Positions 1 through 6,583 of a stretch of 17,974 bases of DNA are shown piece after piece. The DNA comes from Planctomycetota bacterium (lineage in GTDB: Bacteria > Planctomycetota > Planctomycetia > Pirellulales > Thermoguttaceae): positions 1 to 17,974 of the forward strand of contig JABMRP010001332.1 of assembly GCA_013202535.1 (NCBI GenBank), written 5' to 3'. A model generated the notes under the pieces. The model saw only the letters and a program-made list of their open reading frames with translations, had not been told where the DNA came from and ran no database searches. The first letter of the stretch is position 1, and the number at the start of each line of letters is the position of its first letter. Both the position numbers and the translations under genes were made by a program.

Positions 1-1472
1 GTGCCCAGCTCGCCGTTGGATTCGTAGTAGCAGGTTCCGCTCTCGTTGTTTTCGCCGGCCAGAACCATGGTGTGGACGGTGGCCGTCTCGCCGATCGTCA
101 GGGTGCCGTTGATCTGGGTGATTGTGCCGGCAATGTTTCCGTTCAGCACGACCGTCGAATCCTGGGCGTTGACCGTGGTGATCGCCCCCTCGCTGGTCAG
201 TGTTCCGTCGGTGACGTTGAACGTCAAAGCGGTGCCGGCAATCGTCACTGTGCCGCCGCTCTGGTTCACCGTCGTGACCGTGCTCTCCAGCGTCAACGTG
301 CCCTCGGTCATGTCGACGGTCGTGGCCACGGCGCCGGCCACGGTCAGCGTGCCCGTGTAGAGGTCGATCGCATTGACCGTGCTGTCCATACTGAGGGTCC
401 CGCCGGTCATCGCCACGTCGCCCGAGACGGCGCCGGTTACGGTGGCCGTCCCGCCGCTCTGGGTGATGGAGTCCGCGGTGCTGTCGAGCGTGACGGTGCC
501 GCCCTTGATAGTCACCGCCTTGACTGCACAGTACGCGGTGAACGTGCCCGCCTCGACGGTGATCGTGCCGCCGGCCTGGTGCGTGACGCCGGAGCCCAGC
601 ACCGTCTTGCTGGCGGTGCCCTCCTGGGTGAACGTCAGGAACGTCGACACCTCCCCGGCAAAGAACGCCACGCCCACGTCGCCGCCGTAGTTGTTCAGGA
701 CGTTGGTGGCGTGGATGGCCAGAACGAGCATACAGGGGATGCCCGTCTCGGCGCGGGTGCCCGTCTTGTAGAGGTTGATCGTGCTGGCCGTCGTGTCCCC
801 GTCCCACTTGATCCGCCCGCTGCCGGCCCCGCCGCCCAGGCCGACGTTGACCGTGGTCGAGCCCATCTTCAGGTAGGTGGTCTTGTACTCAGGGTATCCG
901 AGGCCGTCGTCTTCGTTGTAGTTCGGCAGGCCGATCGTGCCGGTGAACGTCGAATCAACATTTACCGCTGTCATGTCTAGGGCATTCTGATCGAGCCCGT
1001 AGAGAATGTCGCTGGACGAATTGGCAATAAAGACGGTATCGCCGCCCGCTGCGGGCACCTCGCCCACCCCGTCGGCGTCGTGGTCAGACCAGTTATCAAC
1101 GTCGGCCCAGACCGATGGCCCCGAGTTGGCCGTCGTGATGGCATCAGCCAATGTCTGCGTATCGGCGCCGCCCCCGTCGACGGCAGTCGTGGTGACCGAA
1201 AACTCGGTCCCCGCCGTATCGGCCGTCAGACTTACGTGAGTTGTTCCGACGTCGGCCGCCGTGACTGTTTTGTGTTCGTGTTCGGTCGATGCGTTCCACG
1301 CCGCCACCAGTCCGGCGACCGCGTTAGGCACGCCTGCGGCCGTGGCCGTAAACGTGACGATCTTACGGCCCATGATGATTGAGAAGATGTCGGTATCTTC
1401 CACGTTGGCCGGCGTCTCGCTGCGGACCATCGCCACGGCCTCCGCGTAGCCAAGCCATTCACAAGTCGCCAT
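1..1472 (-). CDS. Large beta-solenoid phage fibre/structural protein, 3' end cut off by the window
   Basis: The ATG at 1472 opens 490 codons without a stop and the frame runs off the left edge, so the C-terminus is missing. It starts 11 nt after the stop of the upstream gene, with an AAGGGG ribosome site about 9 nt before the ATG. Residues 35-100 form a Thr/Val/Ala-rich module containing AVAGLVAAWNAST and LTADTAGTEFSVTT, a type seen in phage structural proteins. Residues 120-295 contain FTGTIGLPNYNEDDG and GSGRIKWDGDT. Residues about 296-468 are nine or so imperfect repeats of 16-17 residues built around (S/T)GGT(V/L)T(V/L), predicted to stack as a beta-solenoid. It lies last in the tail block, which suggests a fibre, tail-tip or host-contact protein. 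I see no enzymatic motif. From memory similar proteins occur in planctomycete phage-like regions. Role is inference; coding status is secure. Confidence 0.8.
   Translation of the reverse strand, partial: MATCEWLGYAEAVAMVRSETPANVEDTDIFSIIMGRKIVTFTATAAGVPNAVAGLVAAWNASTEHEHKTVTAADVGTTHVSLTADTAGTEFSVTTTAVDGGGADTQTLADAITTANSGPSVWADVDNWSDHDADGVGEVPAAGGDTVFIANSSSDILYGLDQNALDMTAVNVDSTFTGTIGLPNYNEDDGLGYPEYKTTYLKMGSTTVNVGLGGGAGSGRIKWDGDTTASTINLYKTGTRAETGIPCMLVLAIHATNVLNNYGGDVGVAFFAGEVSTFLTFTQEGTASKTVLGSGVTHQAGGTITVEAGTFTAYCAVKAVTIKGGTVTLDSTADSITQSGGTATVTGAVSGDVAMTGGTLSMDSTVNAIDLYTGTLTVAGAVATTVDMTEGTLTLESTVTTVNQSGGTVTIAGTALTFNVTDGTLTSEGAITTVNAQDSTVVLNGNIAGTITQINGTLTIGETATVHTMVLAGENNESGTCYYESNGELG
71..590 (-). 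repeat. Tandem ~16-17 residue beta-solenoid coils within the left-edge protein
   Basis: In the minus-strand frame, successive units read roughly VTIKGGTVTLDSTADS, ITQSGGTATVTGAVSGD, VAMTGGTLSMDSTVNA, IDLYTGTLTVAGAVATT, VDMTEGTLTLESTVTT, VNQSGGTVTIAGTALT, FNVTDGTLTSEGAITT and VNAQDSTVVLNGNIAGT. The repeat is degenerate at DNA level (no long exact copies), so it is a protein-level repeat, not a satellite or CRISPR. The alternating hydrophobic pattern with GGT turns fits stacked short beta-strands, about one coil per unit. Confidence 0.75.
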
Positions 1473-1483
1473 CGCATCACCCC

Positions 1484-2347
1484 TTAATCAAATAGTTGAA
1501 GCGCTCCGAAGTTGCGCCATCGGAACAATCGAAACTCCAGCCAATGGTAGGTGCCGACCCCCGCACGCTTTCCCTGCACCGTGATAGGATACTTGTCCAT
1601 AAAGGTGACCCCCTGGTCATCCTTCGGAAGGGTCACCACTCCGTTGTCGTTGACGTAGACGTCCGAAACGTTCAGGACCTTGAACGGTATCCACTTGAGC
1701 GGGTTCACGAGAATCGAACACGATACGCGCCAATACCAGATGCCGTATTCACGCATAGGCGTTGCCGACACCGAGTCCAACAGCCCTTCGCCCTTCTCGA
1801 TCACACCCAAGTCACCGACCTGGTACTGGGCGGAATTGACGCTCGGCACGTACAGCTTCAGGTCGTCAATCGTGATGCTGGCAAAGTTCTTTGTGACGTC
1901 GATACGCAAGTGCATGTAGGGAATCGGGAATGGATCGAACGGTTTCTTGAACGGCACGTTCACAAACGGCTTCTCGTCCGAGTCGTGCGGAAGATACATT
2001 TCCGCGCGCTCGGTAGACAGCGTGACGACCGGTGCCCGTAGCGTCGGGATCGTCTCGGGTTCCAGCTCATTAAGCGGCCAGTTGCTCAGCGCCGAGTCGT
2101 AGGTTGCGCGTACCCGCCAGACCTTTTCCGCGTCCGGGTCTTGCTCCGGACTTACTTGCGTACAAACGCATCCCGGGTAGTCGGGGTTCGTGGAACCCAG
2201 CGTCACGCCGATCTTGCTCAGGACACTCTGGCCGGTGGTCGCGCCCGTCGAGATAACCGTCCACGTATGGGTGTAGCGATCCTTGGGCCCGGGCAACTTT
2301 TCAGGCCCCGTCTTGCCGCCGTAGCTGTCCTTGACAGTGAGCGCCAT
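1484..2347 (-). CDS. Unknown phage tail protein downstream of the tape measure (287 aa)
   Basis: ATG at 2347, TAA at 1486-1484. The gene begins 2 nt after the tape-measure stop and ends 11 nt before the next start, so it is embedded in the tail operon. I do not recognise a family from the sequence. The protein is soluble-looking, rich in beta-prone segments and aromatic residues (YGIWYWRVSCSILVNP, YHWLEFRLFRW), with no signal peptide or membrane segment and with a CVC pair near residue 60. In siphoviruses the genes after the tape measure encode the distal tail protein and tail-tip components, so a baseplate or tail-tip part is the likeliest role by position. This is inference only; a fold search (distal tail protein, galectin-like or OB folds) would decide. 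Confidence 0.82.
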   Translation of the reverse strand: MALTVKDSYGGKTGPEKLPGPKDRYTHTWTVISTGATTGQSVLSKIGVTLGSTNPDYPGCVCTQVSPEQDPDAEKVWRVRATYDSALSNWPLNELEPETIPTLRAPVVTLSTERAEMYLPHDSDEKPFVNVPFKKPFDPFPIPYMHLRIDVTKNFASITIDDLKLYVPSVNSAQYQVGDLGVIEKGEGLLDSVSATPMREYGIWYWRVSCSILVNPLKWIPFKVLNVSDVYVNDNGVVTLPKDDQGVTFMDKYPITVQGKRAGVGTYHWLEFRLFRWRNFGALQLFD

Positions 2348-2349
2348 GG

Positions 2350-3738
2350 CTACAGGTTCACCGGTTGAGGTGTCTCTAGTTTCTTGATCGCCGCGTTTAT
2401 TTCCCGCAAGACCTTCAGGGATTTCTGCATTTCCTTGAGTGTCGGATCGCCGCGCCCCTGCATCAAGCGGGCCGCCTCCAGGCTGCCGAAGGCCGGGCCG
2501 ATCGTTCTCGCGTCAGGTTTCCGACTCTCGATGTCCAGCTTCGCCTTGGTCAACTTCCCCGCCCAGGGGTCAAACATATTGCCTTTCACCATTGACCCGA
2601 GGGACTTTGCGAGCCAGTCGCCGCCCGCCCTGCCTAGCTCCTGCCTGGTACTTCTCCGATTGAACGCATTGATTAGCCTTCCTTGCCCCACCTGCACTGC
2701 ATCAGCGATTTGCTTGCTGAGTGCTACGTGGGCCGAAGCCGGAGGGAGCGTCGGTGCAGGGGGCGGCTTGAGGGAGCCGCCGAACTTGTTTCTGCCCCAC
2801 GGTTTCCGAGCGGGTTCGATCCCGAGCGCTCTATTTAGTTCGTCAATAAAACGCTTCTGGGAGTGCAACTGTTTTTGGTGATGCGTCGCCATGGCATCGT
2901 GGCCCAGCACGTCGCCGACTCCCATCGCCGCCCGATTGATTTCGGCAGTAAATTGATTTGCGTACTTCGTCAGGTGGAGTGGAATCTTCGCGAATCCCTC
3001 TAGGCCCGCGAAAATCGAAGGCCCGGTTGCCGCGGCCACCTTCCCGGCGGCCAGACCGGCGCGAGCCTTCAATCGCGTTATCTGATCATTCAGCTTCTCG
3101 ATTTTCGCGATGTCCCCTGTGCTGACCGCGCCGCCCAATGCCTTCAGGTCCTTGGCCGCCTGTTGCAACGTCGCACTGCCGCCCTCCAGGGTTTGCAGGA
3201 GCGATACACCCTCCGAGTCAAACAACTTGAACGCCAGGCGAACCTTGTCGGCCTGGTTTGTCACCTTCTCCAGGGCATCGGCGATTTCCGCCAGGGCCTT
3301 GTCCGGCGCCATCGCGGCGAGCTTGCGAGCATCGAGCCCGAGTTCCTTGATCGCCTTCACCGACTCGCCGGTGCCCCCCGCCGCTTCCGCCAGCCGCCGC
3401 GTCATGCGCTGCAGGGCCATGTTCATCGTCGAGATGCCTACGCCCGACAGCTTGGCCGCGTGATGAAGCTCTTGCAGACGCTCGGCCTGAATGCCCAGGC
3501 GCCGTGAGGTCTTTGCCACGGTATCAAGTACAGCCATCTGGGACTTCACGAAGTACCCGATGGCCGCCACCCCAAAGGCACCGGCGAGCTTGCTCTTGAG
3601 ACCGCCGAGCGCGCTACCCGTCTTCGCGACGCCCTTGCGGAATGTCCCGAGGTCCTTGCCCGCGCCGCGCATGCCGCTCTTAAATTGCTTGGTGTGCGCG
3701 ACCAGTTGCACGGACAGTTTACCTACGGTTGTCGCCAC
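2350..3738 (-). CDS. Phage tail tape measure protein (short, 462 aa)
   Basis: Sets tail length and acts in tail-tube assembly. It opens with a typical tape-measure N-terminus (GKLSVQLVAHTKQF, then KSGMRGAGKDLGTFRKG), followed by a hydrophobic segment at residues 51-64 and long alpha-helical stretches (SRRLGIQAERLQELHHAAKLSG; LQRMTRRLAEAAGGTGESVKAIKELGL; FKLFDSEGVSLLQTL), the pattern of the TP901/lambda-H-like core region. The start is a GTG at 3738 with GGGAG about 7 nt upstream, and it overlaps the end of the GT frame by 20 nt. The gene follows the G/GT chaperone as in lambda. At the commonly used ~0.15 nm per residue, 462 residues imply a tail near 70 nm, short for a siphovirus. No peptidase domain is visible. 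Ends with TAG at 2352-2350. Confidence 0.93.
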   Translation of the reverse strand: MATTVGKLSVQLVAHTKQFKSGMRGAGKDLGTFRKGVAKTGSALGGLKSKLAGAFGVAAIGYFVKSQMAVLDTVAKTSRRLGIQAERLQELHHAAKLSGVGISTMNMALQRMTRRLAEAAGGTGESVKAIKELGLDARKLAAMAPDKALAEIADALEKVTNQADKVRLAFKLFDSEGVSLLQTLEGGSATLQQAAKDLKALGGAVSTGDIAKIEKLNDQITRLKARAGLAAGKVAAATGPSIFAGLEGFAKIPLHLTKYANQFTAEINRAAMGVGDVLGHDAMATHHQKQLHSQKRFIDELNRALGIEPARKPWGRNKFGGSLKPPPAPTLPPASAHVALSKQIADAVQVGQGRLINAFNRRSTRQELGRAGGDWLAKSLGSMVKGNMFDPWAGKLTKAKLDIESRKPDARTIGPAFGSLEAARLMQGRGDPTLKEMQKSLKVLREINAAIKKLETPQPVNL

Positions 3739-4521
3739 GCTCCTGCTCCCGTTGCTTCCTGCTTTCCTGCGCCTCGCGGTGACGCCGCGCGATGCGTTCG
3801 ATCACCGCTTTCATCTCTTCCTTCGATTGCCCGCCGCCCCCGTCGCGGCGGTCCCCGAACATCACGAACTGCTCGGCCGACGGCGGGCCCTTCTTGCCCG
3901 AGTGCGGCGCCAGGCAGGCCGACGCCACCACGCCGGCCCGCAGGTCCTTTCGGTACTCACCCCACGGCGAGATCCGGTAGTCGGCTTCCCACTCCCGCAA
4001 CTGTGCGGCCGTCATGTCGCGGTACATTACCACTCGCGACGGGTAACCCAGCGTGCGAGCCAAGAGCAGGTGGAACCTCAGCCTTGGCTCGCGCTTTAGT
4101 TTTTTTCCTCTTGCTCCGTCTTCTCGACCTTCTCGGCCTCCCCCGGGTCGAACTCGTGCTTGCACTTCGGGCACACCACCAGCGTTTGTCCTACCCCGTT
4201 GTGTTTGTCACTGGCCTCGACGATCGCCTTGAGCATCGCCGGGTTCTTGCGGGCGAGCGATGCGGCGTCCCGCTCGAATTGTTCGGTGTCATCGCCAGTA
4301 TCCGGGCACATGCGGTTGCCCGATTCGTCGCACAGGTAGAACGCCACCAGGTGCCCCGCGACGTCCGGGGCGTCATCGTCGGTCAGCTTGGGGATCCGCA
4401 TTTCCAAATCGTGGGCCGTCAGCGTCCGCACGAAGACGTGCTCGCCCGGCGCCCACTCGTCCAGCTCGACCTTGCAGGTCGGCAGGTCCTCCAGCCCCAG
4501 TAGGGCCTGTTTAGTCAGCAT
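3719..4521 (-). CDS. gpGT-like tail chaperone fusion made by -1 ribosomal frameshift (267 aa)
   Basis: Translation begins at 4521 as for gpG, slips one base back at A AAA AAC (4105-4099) and continues in the -1 frame, with base 4099 read twice, to TAA at 3721-3719. This gives 141 + 126 = 267 residues. The T portion contains MTAAQLREWEADYRI followed by SPWGEYRKDLRAGVVAS, matching the (T)xxEL-EW-AYY-xEPWG-xRxDLR signature of phage T-type/DUF4035 tail assembly domains; the tail end is a charged helix (KAVIERIARRHREAQESRKQ). In the -1 frame there is no well-placed start codon or ribosome site ahead of this domain, which argues that frameshifting is the way it is expressed. The end overlaps the tape-measure start by 20 nt. 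In lambda the GT form recruits tail-tube protein to gpG/tape-measure complexes; the same role is inferred here. Confidence 0.85.
4055..4106 (-). promoter_or_regulatory. Programmed -1 ribosomal frameshift signal (slippery heptamer plus stem-loop)
   Basis: On the minus strand codons GAA AAA AAC TAA place the heptamer A AAA AAC (4105-4099) exactly in the X XXY YYZ phase, one codon before the stop. After a 6-nt spacer comes a perfect 10-bp stem: GCGAGCCAAG (4092-4083) pairs with CTTGGCTCGC (4064-4055) across an 18-nt loop, and the loop can form an inner AGGT/ACCT helix. A GGAG lies about 8 nt upstream of the heptamer and could act as a Shine-Dalgarno stimulator. All three parts of a bacterial -1 signal are therefore present. 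Confidence 0.88.
4096..4521 (-). CDS. Tail assembly chaperone, lambda gpG-like (unshifted product, 141 aa)
   Basis: Zero-frame product of the chaperone pair that coats the tape measure during tail assembly. ATG at 4521 follows an AAAGGA site; the start lies 11 nt after the stop of the second tail-tube-like gene. The protein is small and acidic. Its mid-region (GHLVAFYLCDESGNRMCPD, residues 57-74, then a helical stretch to about 105) fits the gpG-type pattern of a strand pair followed by helices. Its C-terminus carries CPKC (117-120) and, with Cys64 and Cys72, could make a four-Cys metal site, which is unusual for this family. The reading frame ends with TAA (4098-4096) directly after a slippery heptamer, so part of the ribosomes should continue into the T frame. 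Longer versions of the frame starting upstream would overlap the previous gene and lack a ribosome site. Confidence 0.85.
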   Translation of the reverse strand: MLTKQALLGLEDLPTCKVELDEWAPGEHVFVRTLTAHDLEMRIPKLTDDDAPDVAGHLVAFYLCDESGNRMCPDTGDDTEQFERDAASLARKNPAMLKAIVEASDKHNGVGQTLVVCPKCKHEFDPGEAEKVEKTEQEEKN

Positions 4522-4532
4522 CGTTGGTTCCT

Positions 4533-4877
4533 TTACGCGGCCGTAGGCCGAATGGATATCACGGTGGTCTTTGCGCCCCCTTCGCCGCCGCCGGCACGGA
4601 CGCCGACCACCACGGCATTGGTAAACGTGCCCAATGAGCCGCCGTCGTTCCACGCGACCGTGGGGACCGCTTCGTCCCCGATGGCAAGCGTCGTGGTGCC
4701 CACGATCTCCCATTCCAGGGACTCATCGGGGATGCCCGGCTCGAACGTGTGCTCGGTATCGGCCGCTCCGGTTACGTCGGCCTCGGCTACCGAGGCGTCG
4801 TAGCTTATCGACACCAGCGGCGTCTGATCGGCGTCAGCCCACAGTACCGTTGATCCGTTAAATCCATCGTCTGACAT
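4533..4877 (-). CDS. Tail-tube-like protein, second copy (114 aa)
   Basis: ATG at 4877, TAA at 4535-4533; 14 nt downstream of the first copy and 11 nt before the chaperone gene. It aligns along most of its length with the protein from 4892-5278: GFNGSTVLW against GFNGATLTW, PLVSISYDAS against PLTNISEDIT, AEADVTGAADTEHTFEPGIPD against AEVDVSGSPDATKNYEAGIAD, and VPTVAWNDGGSLGTFTN against VTVAWPDDGTEGTLAD. Such a small beta-rich protein directly upstream of the G/GT chaperone is in the position of the major tail tube (lambda V-like) protein. It lacks the Cys residues of its paralogue and has a Gly-rich loop (GVRAGGGEGG) late in the chain. Which copy forms the tube, or whether both do, cannot be told from the sequence. 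Confidence 0.75.
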   Translation of the reverse strand: MSDDGFNGSTVLWADADQTPLVSISYDASVAEADVTGAADTEHTFEPGIPDESLEWEIVGTTTLAIGDEAVPTVAWNDGGSLGTFTNAVVVGVRAGGGEGGAKTTVISIRPTAA

Positions 4878-4891
4878 AATTGGCCCCTTTC

Positions 4892-5278
4892 TTAGCTGGT
4901 GCTCTGGCCCTTGCGTTTGAAACTCAACGAACTCTCGATAGGCCCATCAAGCCGGCCGCTTACGGAAATGGAAGAGCAAAAACAGGCATCGGCCAGCGTG
5001 CCTTCGGTGCCGTCGTCAGGCCAGGCTACGGTTACCGCGTCGCCCTCGGCTCCGATCGTCACAACCGCCGGGCAACCCTTCACGTCGCAACTCACCGTAT
5101 AGTCGGCGATGCCCGCCTCATAGTTTTTCGTTGCATCGGGCGAGCCCGAGACATCCACCTCCGCGCCCGTAATGTCCTCGCTGATATTCGTCAGCGGGCC
5201 GATCTCATCCGCGACACCGGCACCCGCTGGGTCCCACGTCAGCGTCGCTCCATTAAACCCGTCGCCTAAGTCAGCCAT
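4892..5278 (-). CDS. Tail-tube-like protein, first copy (128 aa)
   Basis: ATG at 5278, TAA at 4894-4892, between the tail-terminator gene (13 nt upstream) and its paralogue. The protein is short and beta-rich: an N-terminal GDGFNGATLTWDP segment, a central NISEDITGAEVDVSG and NYEAGIADYTVSCDVKG pair, then VAWPDDGTEGTLADACFCSSISVSGRL and a Lys/Arg C-terminus. This layout and its place before the chaperone match the phage tail-tube protein slot. It has Cys residues (CDVKGC and ACFC) that are absent from the second copy. The pair is best read as a tandem duplication followed by divergence; one may be tube and the other a tube-tip or decoration variant. Family assignment rests on synteny and secondary-structure pattern, not on a unique motif. 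Confidence 0.75.
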   Translation of the reverse strand: MADLGDGFNGATLTWDPAGAGVADEIGPLTNISEDITGAEVDVSGSPDATKNYEAGIADYTVSCDVKGCPAVVTIGAEGDAVTVAWPDDGTEGTLADACFCSSISVSGRLDGPIESSLSFKRKGQSTS

Positions 5279-5290
5279 AGCGTGTCTCCC

Positions 5291-5695
5291 TTAGCTTGCC
5301 GCGTACTGAACAATGTATTCCTGTATCACGACGTAATCCCGGGCGTCCTGCCCCTCGTGCTCCGGCTCCGGCGCGTCGTAGTCGCCGGCCGGGTTGCATT
5401 GGTCGATCGTCGGCGTCCCGTCCGCATCGGTCCACCCGGCCAGGGCCGTTTGCACCGCCGCCGCCAATGCCTTCGCGCCCGGGTAGGTGCTGGCAATCGA
5501 GTTGATTTGCATCCGTGCCCAGGCCACGTTGACGCTCCCGGTCGAACAGCCGGGCCGGTCGGTGCCCACGCGCGCGAAGGTGATCGCCGGCAGCGCCGAA
5601 CTCTGGTAACGCTGAACCGGGTAGATCCGCGTCGACACCAGGTCGGTCACCGCCGTGGTCGCCGCCAGCTTCGCGTATAGGCGTGTCTCAGGCAC
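5291..5695 (-). CDS. Tail terminator/completion protein, DUF3168 family (134 aa)
   Basis: I place the start at GTG 5695, not at the long upstream extension of the frame, because this gives an 8-nt overlap with the preceding gene (GTGCCTGA), a purine-rich AAGGGAAGCGGA upstream, and the family's normal length and N-terminus (TRLYAKLAATTAVTDLVSTRIYP). The conserved order is visible: L-A/V-rich first helix, RIYP, a PAITFARVGTDRP strand, then MQINSIASTYPGAKALAAAVQTALAGW, which is the DUF3168 strand-helix hallmark. Members cap the tail tube and join it to the head (gpU/gp17-like). TAA at 5293-5291. The neighbouring gp10-like and tail-tube genes fit this job. A Cys at residue ~60 and an acidic C-terminal third (EPEHEGQDARDY) are unremarkable. 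Confidence 0.88.
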   Translation of the reverse strand: MPETRLYAKLAATTAVTDLVSTRIYPVQRYQSSALPAITFARVGTDRPGCSTGSVNVAWARMQINSIASTYPGAKALAAAVQTALAGWTDADGTPTIDQCNPAGDYDAPEPEHEGQDARDYVVIQEYIVQYAAS

Positions 5696-6257
5696 GGTAT
5701 TTCCGCTTCCCTTTGGTGGCCTCGGCAATAGTGCCGTTCCAGAGGTATCGCGTGATGATCCCCTCGGCCTGCCGCTTGTGCGCCTCGAATGCCGGACGCA
5801 TGAACGGATAGGCCGGCGCGCTGCCCCGTGGCCCGGTGTGGCCGCCTTCAAGTAGGTGCGCGTACTTCGCCGGGTTGATGTAGCGCAGCTTCGCGCCGCC
5901 GGCCTCCATCTCGCCCGCCTTCTTCTTTCCGATGAAACGGAATGCGCCCTTCTTCGTGACACGCACCGCGCGCCTCTGGCTCTTCGGACCGATGACCAGA
6001 ACAAACGTGGAACCCCTGTTGTACGTCTTCCGCTTGATGATAATGCTCTTGGCCAGCAGCCCCGTCAGGCGATGCGCTTGCGCGTTCCGGACGATGGCTG
6101 CCTTGATCGGCGACGCCCCGGCGTTCATCGCCTTGGCCAGCACCTTGCGCTGAATCTTGCCGGGCAGGTCAGCCAGCATGCGCAGCAGTTCCTTGTCCCC
6201 GGTCAGGTCAATCTGATTCCAGCGAATCGCTGGCAGTGGGTTGCTTCCGAATCCCAT
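5688..6257 (-). CDS. HK97 gp10-like head-tail/tail completion protein (189 aa)
   Basis: ATG at 6257 shares one base with the stop of the preceding gene (TGATG), the usual sign of translational coupling; an in-frame start six codons upstream (6275) is possible but overlaps more. The protein is basic. After a short leader it has GDKELLRMLADLPGKIQRKVLAKAMNAGASPIKAAIVRNAQ, a helix pair typical of the HK97 gp10 family, then RLTGLLAKSI, a Lys/Arg-rich strand section, and the family's late YAHLLEGGH(T)GP...AYPFMRPAFEAHK motif. These proteins are needed for head-tail joining in siphoviruses. It ends at TGA 5690-5688 inside the start region of the DUF3168 gene. The insertion rich in Lys and Gly around residues 95-125 (FRFIGKKKAGEMEAGG) is longer than in many members. 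Confidence 0.88.
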   Translation of the reverse strand: MGFGSNPLPAIRWNQIDLTGDKELLRMLADLPGKIQRKVLAKAMNAGASPIKAAIVRNAQAHRLTGLLAKSIIIKRKTYNRGSTFVLVIGPKSQRRAVRVTKKGAFRFIGKKKAGEMEAGGAKLRYINPAKYAHLLEGGHTGPRGSAPAYPFMRPAFEAHKRQAEGIITRYLWNGTIAEATKGKRKYRA

Positions 6258-6583
6258 CAGACTTGCTCCGCGCACGTCAGCAGAAGCTCGATGTGCCGTT
6301 CGTCCGGGTCGATCGGCGGCCCGGTCAGGTATAGGTAGCGGCCATCGTGCAGGACCCGCATGGCCGCCGTGACGCCCGACGTGTAGCGAATCCGTACCAG
6401 GTGCGTCATCGTCTCCTGTAACATCCGGGCGCGCTCGAATTCACGGCTCGTCTGGGGCACGATTTCCGCATGGGTTTTGTAGTAGGTGCCCCAGGTTGTC
6501 GAACGCTCCCCGTAGTCGCCGGTCGCGCCCTCGGTCGGCTGCTGAATCACGATGTTGTGCCGCAATCGGCCCGCGCGAATCAT
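6257..6583 (-). CDS. Head closure / head-tail adaptor protein, SPP1 gp16-HK97 gp7 type (108 aa)
   Basis: ATG at 6583 overlaps the previous stop by 4 nt (ATGA); TGA at 6259-6257. The sequence carries the Phage_H_T_join pattern nearly throughout: MIRAGRLRHNIVIQQPTE at the start, GDYGERSTTWGTYYKTHAEIVP, SREFERARMLQETMTHLVRIRYTSGVT, and DGRYLYLTGPPIDPDERHIELLLTC. Proteins of this family form a ring that closes the portal after packaging and docks the tail. Length is normal. Its place between the connector and the gp10-like gene is canonical. I see nothing odd in it. Confidence 0.94.
   Translation of the reverse strand: MIRAGRLRHNIVIQQPTEGATGDYGERSTTWGTYYKTHAEIVPQTSREFERARMLQETMTHLVRIRYTSGVTAAMRVLHDGRYLYLTGPPIDPDERHIELLLTCAEQV

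Noticed and set aside
71..590. CRISPR array or satellite DNA in the left repeats
   Set aside because: The units are similar only at protein level, with no exact repeated DNA and no spacers.
72..980. 302-aa plus-strand frame opposite the left-edge protein
   Set aside because: Composition (RDGDRAHVDGR-like) is typical of an antisense shadow; the minus frame has coherent beta-solenoid repeats and a ribosome site.
4100..4174. Independent start for the T-like frame at 4174
   Set aside because: No ribosome site and the residues before the slip point (RPGGGREGREDG) have no family match; frameshifting explains expression better.
5696..6004. Upstream extension of the DUF3168 frame to 6004
   Set aside because: It overlaps the gp10-like gene and is Arg/Ser-rich junk; the GTG at 5695 gives normal family length and start.
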